Below are positions 7,877 to 12,641 of a stretch of 12,641 nt of DNA, piece by piece (the stretch's first letter is position 1; each line of letters begins with the position of its first letter). The DNA comes from Jimgerdemannia flammicorona (Eukaryota > Mucoromycota > Endogonomycetes > Endogonales > Endogonaceae), in NCBI GenBank assembly GCA_003990745.1, contig RBNI01005397.1:1-12641 (forward strand), written 5' to 3'. Under the pieces are notes generated by a model that did no database searches, had not been told where the DNA came from, and saw only the letters and a program-made list of their open reading frames with translations. The translations under genes were made by a program, and so were the position numbers.

Positions 7877-8972
7877 GGCGAGCGGGTTATTCTGGTTGGA
7901 TTCGCCGCATGCTTAGGTTGTTGAATAGCACTATATCGACGGCACGTGTATGGAATGATGTTGCTCTGTCCATATCTGTGTTAATGAATGATGATTATGT
8001 TCGGGAATCAGGATATGGCCCGCGGCTTATTCAAGGGGCGAGATTGAATGTGCCCTTATTATCGAGGTGGTCACTTTCCCGAGTTTCCTATAATGAGACC
8101 ACATGCATCAAAATGATACCGGGTGTGGGGATAGGTCTGTAGATATCGGTGAATCAGCGCACCGGCGACGACCTCGAAGACAACGCCCTTCTGTGGCACG
8201 CCGGTGACTAATTGCCATAGCAACAGTAGACATCTGATGCGTAAGTTTGAGTCCAGCCGGTCGTAGGTCCCTCGATGGGGTGCGCCTACCACACGTATGA
8301 TGACGATGATGACGTCTTGTCAGTGAAATATAAACACGTTCATGAAGGAAAGCGGTTACAAACTAGAACTGGCCGTCATCCGAGCGGGTTTAAACGTTCC
8401 TCTTGTGCTGAAAAGGATAACTCGTGACAATGATGGCAAATGGCAGGCGACGAACGCAACTATCAGTCACTCCACACTGCACTCATCCAAGGTCAAAACT
8501 CCTCACTCGTAAACATTCATTTTTCGATTCCGACATGCCAACAATGATCGACGGGGTGTGAGAATAATAGGTTCTGCCGAAGAGTTTTTTTTTTTTTTGA
8601 ATCAGTGAGAATCGCATGGCCAGCAAGCGAGGTGCGATCGCCCGTCGTCCCACACAATAGCACGCGTGGGCCGTTGTGGAGGCACGTGACGTGAGGTTGA
8701 TGTACTCCCTAGCACGGACGCACCCAAGACCCCACACAATTCAAGAATGAAGTAGATAATGTGTGACATTGTTATTATAAACGGAACCCCGAGGGCATGA
8801 TTACGTGGATGAAACTACTATCGGGCGTGCGAAACAAGCCGAACAGAGAAGATTGGCATTTTATACAATCTTTTCCGGGCAGGAAGAAGAAACAAGGAGA
8901 GATAAGTTTGTAAGAAGAGTTGGATTGATTTTGGTCTAAACAACTTCCTCCTTTGGCCCCCAGCCCTCTCGG
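7877..8972. other. Convergent intergenic region, no gene recognised
   Basis: This 1.1-kb stretch separates the stops of the two convergent genes and must hold both 3' UTRs. I see no convincing gene. The short frames at 7870-8142 (+), 8071-8292 (-) and 8483-8737 (-) match nothing. Visible features are a perfect 8-bp inverted repeat, CACCGGCG at 8160-8167 and CGCCGGTG at 8199-8206, a 14-T run at 8585-8598, and a CACGTG palindrome at 8683-8688 overlapping TGACGTGA (8687-8694). Composition is gene-like, with frequent CpG. Confidence 0.6.
8683..8694. promoter_or_regulatory. Overlapping CACGTG (E-box) and TGACGTGA (CRE-like) motifs
   Basis: CACGTGACGTGA holds a bHLH-type palindrome and a bZIP/CRE-like half palindrome side by side. 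It lies downstream of both flanking genes. It may therefore serve an unrecognised or antisense transcript, or be chance. Confidence 0.25.
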
Positions 8973-10926
8973 TTAGATCTTCTCCAGCGCGCTGACGAGA
9001 TTGCGCATGTCGTCCTTGATATTTTGCGCGTACCGCACGATCTTATCCTACAAGAGGGAATCGCGAAGACGAGCGGGGGTGATGTAAGTTGATGTGTGGG
9101 AAAGTAATCCCTCCCATAAATTAGATTGCATCAACTCACCTTGCTATCCAGCACCTCGATCGTCTGGGTGTATGCGTTATACCGCACCGAGAAGGGGCGC
9201 TTCAACGATGCCGCGAAGTCGCGGACTTTATCCTTGGCGTCCTTGAACGACTCGGCGATGAAGTAGACCTATCGAGGTAGCTATTGTGTCAGCAACACAT
9301 AAAATTACCCACCCACAACAGCAACTATTCCTCCCCCTGCGACACTCACGGGTTGGTATTCAGTGACAGGGTACTTCTGCAGAGCGGCCTTGCTTGGGTC
9401 GAACGGCCTCTTCTCGGGGGCGTCGCTGAGTGCGTACTCGAGCTCACCAAATGAGCTCAGAAGCCCCGCTCCATATGCCTTCACCTTGTCCCCCTCGCGG
9501 CACAGCCCGAACTCCACCGTAAACCAGTAGATGGTTGCGAGCTTCTCAAGGTCTTCGTCTGTAGCCCCCAGCGATGCAAGGCCAATCTCTTGCGAGAAAT
9601 CCGCAAAATCGGGATCAGCGAACTGGATGTGGGGGAAGGATGGTGAGCTACGGGGTATGAAGAAGGGCGGGTACAGGAGCAAGAGAAAAGTAAACGTACC
9701 AGAGGCACATGACCCAACAGTTCGTGACACACGTCCGGCTCGGGTGTATACAGCGGCTTAGAATGATGCCTAATATACTGCGTAGAATGGAACACCCTAA
9801 ACGCGAACCCATTCAAGAAGTCCCTGCTTGTGAGCAACCCCATGACGGGCCTTAGTGTGAACCCGGTGCAGTCCTTGAGGAAGTTGGAGACCTGCTGCAG
9901 TTGCGGGATATTGTCCTCGCGGTATCCGCAGTTTTGTACCAGCAGCGGGAAGATGTAGTGATGCTCGCGGCACGCCGCCGTAGGGAACATCAACGTCAGC
10001 CTGCGGAACACTGCGCCCCATGTCGCTATCTCGGAGGGGGTGTATGCGATGTCCGGGATAGGGTGGCCGCTGCGGTAAGTCTTGGCGATGTTCGTGATCT
10101 CTGAGCGGCGCGCGCGGTAAGCAGGGTCTTGGGCGCCGGGGTGGTCTGAGCCTGGGATAGATGAGTGAAAGTGAGCGGTTAAAACGAGATGCGACATGTG
10201 AAGGATGTATCTACTCATAAAGAATTGGTGCTTACTCAGATCCTCGCCCATCTCCAGCACCTTTTCGGCAAAGCTGTCGAGGTCGGACATTTTCCTAGGG
10301 AACCACGGCACGCTCCCTAAACGTAACGAAAGACGAAAAATGGAGGGTTGTGGATATGGCGAGTCAATAGATTTTCCCCATAAACCGTAGATCGCAATTC
10401 ACGCCTTCGTTCCTTGAGTACGACCATTCAAACAGATGATCCATCCATGGCCGTCCCGTTTAACTTACCTTCGATCGAATCCGAGACGCCGGTGCTGATG
10501 ACCTTGACATGGCTAGTGACTTTGACGAGCGCTTCGCGGACAATGGAGACCTGTTTGTGGTCTTTGGCGTAGAAGTCAACGAAGAAATCGTAGTCGAACT
10601 GCGGGGTCTTGCTCGGGCGACTAACGGGCAATCGACGAATATGATATGGCAATTCAGTATCTCTTCTAAAGGTAGTTTCACACCTTCTCTCCCAAACGCA
10701 TGGCCCCCAAAAATACTAACGATTCGATCCTGGTCAGTGAGACGTTGCAACTCCTGAGGACGGTTAGGCACTCGTCCAGGCCGCCGATCTTGTCGGTGAT
10801 AGAGAAATGTAGGGTGGTGCGCAGTGATTCGGCGTCGCCGATGGAGGGGTCGCCGTCCTTGTGGAGCGGCGGGTGGTGGTTAAGGTGGCTGGTTTCGTTG
10901 TTGGGATGGGCGACTTGGGCAGACAT
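8973..10926 (-). CDS. Phenylalanine 4-hydroxylase with N-terminal ACT domain, 455 aa, seven exons
   Basis: Minus-strand exons are 10926-10721, 10620-10469, 10316-10236, 10151-9700, 9622-9350, 9268-9140 and 9047-8973. They give 1368 nt, 455 residues plus TAA, against 452 in human PAH. All six introns are GT-AG (77-152 nt). It converts L-Phe to L-Tyr using O2, Fe(II) and a tetrahydropterin. A His-rich tail (1-33) precedes an ACT domain (about 34-110), then the biopterin-dependent hydroxylase domain (about 121-430) and a C-terminal helix ending S-A-L-E-K-I, as in tetrameric enzymes. Iron ligands are His289, His294 (C-H-E-L-L-G-H) and Glu334. From there the numbering follows human PAH plus 4: Arg274, Thr282, Glu290, Trp330 and Ser353-Ser354 are all present. 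His268 and Val383 sit where tyrosine hydroxylase has Gln and Asp, which supports phenylalanine as substrate. The start is the only ATG fitting the ACT frame. No disruption is seen. Confidence 0.95.
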
Positions 10927-11298
10927 GGTTCTGTTGCCAACGTTGTTCGTTTGTTCTCGAGAGGGGGTTGCGAAGAGGCGAAGAGGACAAGGAAGAAAAC
11001 GCCGCTCGCTCGGGCTAAGTTTCGCACAATCAGATGATGGTCACCGGCTGCGCCGCCATTCCCACGATCCACGCTACTTACACATACCGCATGAACTGAC
11101 CCAACGACTCGGCGTGGGAACTTCCGAGAAGGCACAAGATAAACCCATTGCCGTGTGTGGTAGCCATTTCTTTTTGTCATCCGTGGTTCCTACACCTCCC
11201 ACCACTTTTCTCTCCTGACTGTCGCAAAAGGCCCAAACCCATGTATATCTTTTCTGGGAGTTTCGATACGCTAACAGCCCATATAGGAAAGATCGTAA

Positions 11299-11331
11299 AG
11301 TCGTGAAATATGTGTGCTTGATATCACGACT
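11299..11331. repeat. Perfect 8-bp inverted repeat upstream of PAH
   Basis: AGTCGTGA (11299-11306) and TCACGACT (11324-11331) are exact reverse complements 17 nt apart. ATAT next to each arm on the inner side extends the symmetry imperfectly. It lies about 370-400 bp upstream of the PAH ATG and may be a dimer binding site or hairpin. Confidence 0.5.
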
Positions 11332-11416
11332 CTAGAAATCCACCAATCGAATCATGCGAAAATACCATTATTTCCAAACATCCTGCGGCGTGCTAACCTA
11401 TCTGATCTTCATCACT

Positions 11417-11452
11417 TGACCTTGGTCACGTCATTACTCCTAAAGTAGTGAC
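11417..11452. repeat. Two adjacent inverted repeats upstream of PAH
   Basis: TGACCTTGGTCA (11417-11428) is a palindrome with 5-bp arms around TT. It is followed after one base by GTCATTAC (11430-11437) and GTAGTGAC (11445-11452), which pair at 7 of 8 positions around a 7-nt spacer. TGAC/GTCA half-sites recur four times in 36 bp, resembling clustered bZIP-type half-sites. Function is inferred only. Confidence 0.45.
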
Positions 11453-11641
11453 GCCAGACGAAAACGCTTGCTGCGCCGCCCAGGTCGGGGTTGCATGTGC
11501 ACACATCCGGTTCACCCATAACAGGATTCCCAGGAAATATATGTCAGGCGGCCATGTTGACCGCTTGCCTTTGGAGAAACATCACGAAGATTGTTGTGGC
11601 TGACGCTGACAGTGAGAGAGGACGGCCAGAAGAGTGCGAAT

Positions 11642-12060
11642 TAGGAAGATTTATAATATATATAACCTCTGATATCTATTATATGATACATACCTAGTAC
11701 CCAAGAATTATCTCAATGTGAACAGTTTGGCTGGCACATGTCCTGTAATATACAAGAGCCCCAGCACACCATATTTAGCCATAGCCTCAAACATATATAA
11801 ATACCCTCTGTACTGAGTGTGTTATAACCTCAGTCAGAAAGCTGAAGAAGAGTAAAAGTCAATTGTCTGGTATACTTAGAAGGAATGTCTGTCAAGAGTT
11901 ACTACCAGAAATTGGGAGCTTTATTCTCTTTCTATTCCAGTCTACTTTCTATGAAAAGAAGAAGAGATTCTGAAAGTAGAAGAAAGCAACAGTCAACTAT
12001 CTGATATACTTAGGAGAATACTTGCCAAGAGTCACTTAATCCTACCATTCAGATCACCTT
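11642..12060 (+). mobile_element. LTR-like retroelement remnant at the right island edge
   Basis: CpG stops at 11638 and AT-rich sequence begins. TATAAATA at 11796-11803 followed by a pyrimidine-rich stretch looks like an LTR promoter. A block at about 11841-11906 recurs diverged at about 11972-12046 with a period near 134 bp (AGTCAA at 11857 and 11991, AAGAGT with a following ACT in each). Differences are mainly C/T and A/G. This may be a duplicated LTR end or leader, or a local tandem repeat. I cannot place LTR termini or a primer-binding site. Confidence 0.35.
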
Positions 12061-12641
12061 ATTAAGGGAGGTTGTTTCGACTATAAGGAGTGCCATAATG
12101 TAGGGCAGGAAGGGGGATATATGCAGATACCTAAACATTGGCTAGGAGAGTGCAAGGTACTTAGTGACTTTTGGTAGACTGTTGGGGATCATTTGGGGGT
12201 AGGGTACAGAGGAGTTGACATGTAAGGGCAATGGGAGGATTTGAGGAATAGACTGGTAGGGGGGGGTGGGAAAGGAATGGCTCACATTAGGCTGGGCTCT
12301 GGTCATTTGGGTGAGGTTGGCCAGCCACTGGCTATTTGTTTTTGAGGATGGGAGGAAACTAGGCTTGGGGGTCTGACTGCTGTAGTAGTATAGCCTTATG
12401 GAAGATACCTTGACAGGCTAATAGTTTGGTTGGGGGTTGTAAGGTAGTCAGAGGTATCAATTGGTGGAGAAAATCTGTAGGCAGAGTGGGAGAAGGGTTG
12501 GAGTAGTGAGTGAGAAGGTGGTCTTTGTTCAGGAGAGGATGGGGAGAGACCCCCCTATGGGGATCGAGTAGTGAGAGGAGATACTGTAAACTTATTATTA
12601 GACTGGTAATAAATAGCAGAGTCCAAGTGACTATAAAAAAA
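12061..12641 (+). mobile_element. 3' end of an A-tailed retroposon, cut by the window edge
   Basis: The plus strand is strongly G-rich (minus C-rich), like parts of the complete element at 3205-4413, and carries no intact frame. It ends with AATAAA (12608-12613), a small stem-loop (AGTC at 12620-12623, GACT at 12629-12632) and an A-run starting at 12635 that continues past the window. Order and spacing match the inner element: signal, hairpin, then the tail about 21-23 nt after the signal. The body sequences do not align by eye, so a related but different family is likelier than another copy. Confidence 0.5.

Larger units (their letters stand above)
10927..11640 (-). promoter_or_regulatory. 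Upstream region of the PAH gene
   Basis: About 700 bp of GC-rich, CpG-containing sequence separate the PAH start from the right repeat block. The overlapping frames here (10700-11218 + and 10764-11180 -) are antisense or out-of-frame extensions over PAH exon 1 and match no family. A CCAAT (plus strand, 11343-11347) and several inverted repeats (11299-11331, 11417-11452) are candidate control elements. No TATA box stands out, and the transcription start cannot be placed. Confidence 0.4.

Noticed and set aside
8071..8292. 73-codon minus-strand frame in the convergent intergenic region
   Set aside because: No recognisable motif, no splice partners, and it overlaps probable 3' UTR sequence. The neighbouring frames at 7870-8142 and 8483-8737 are equally unsupported.
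9481..10311. Single 276-codon minus-strand frame as a stand-alone gene
   Set aside because: It is PAH exons 3 and 4 read through introns 3 and 4. The spliced model restores the family sequence.
10700..11218. 172-codon plus-strand frame over the PAH start
   Set aside because: It is antisense to PAH exon 1 and its promoter, with no family resemblance.
1..12641. CRISPR array, bacterial operon or prophage signals
   Set aside because: No regularly spaced repeats or prokaryotic gene arrangement. Introns show this is eukaryotic DNA.

Overview
The window looks like nuclear DNA of a filamentous ascomycete (Pezizomycotina). It has two intron-rich genes with short GT-AG introns (77-235 nt) in a CpG-containing island of about 6 kb (roughly 5650-11640). 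The island lies between AT-rich blocks packed with decayed retroelements. I see no CpG dinucleotide in 1-3600 or 4414-5651 and only two in 11645-12641. Related repeat copies differ mainly by C/T and G/A changes, many at CpA/TpG. That is the usual signature of repeat-induced point mutation (RIP) or a similar C-to-T process. No species can be named from the sequence.

Left block (1-5647). A poly(A) run (1-32) is the tail of an element outside the window. It interrupts a minus-strand Ty1/Copia remnant (33-1435) that keeps a recognisable gag and the start of the protease. Next comes a more decayed minus-strand gag-like remnant with a partial zinc knuckle (1436-2225, probably continuing at 4667-5640). 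Into this went a 1.2-kb A-tailed element (sense on the minus strand, 2239-4653). A second copy of the same family later entered that copy in the opposite orientation (sense on the plus strand, about 3205-4413). Both insertions have a 13-bp target duplication that I can see. The two copies share the same 5' end, an AATAAA signal and a poly(A) tail, but neither has a recognisable reverse transcriptase. This looks like a full-length non-autonomous retroposon family with a self-nested copy, and is the most novel object here.

Gene island. At the left edge is a broken minus-strand gene fragment resembling the PHI-1/EXORDIUM family (5648-5940), cut off by the repeat block. Then comes a complete six-exon short-chain dehydrogenase (+, 6447-7876, 264 aa, polyol-dehydrogenase type). 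After an empty 1.1-kb convergent intergenic region lies a complete seven-exon phenylalanine 4-hydroxylase (-, 8973-10926, 455 aa) with an ACT domain and all iron ligands. This enzyme is patchily distributed in ascomycetes as far as I know. The two genes converge and share no promoter. A role for the SDR in reducing the pterin cofactor is possible, but its motifs fit a sugar-alcohol substrate better. The PAH upstream region holds several inverted repeats.

Right block (11642-12641). A sharp return to AT-rich, CpG-poor sequence begins with an LTR-like stretch (TATAAATA and a diverged 134-bp-period direct repeat). It ends with the 3' end of another A-tailed element whose poly(A) runs into the window edge.
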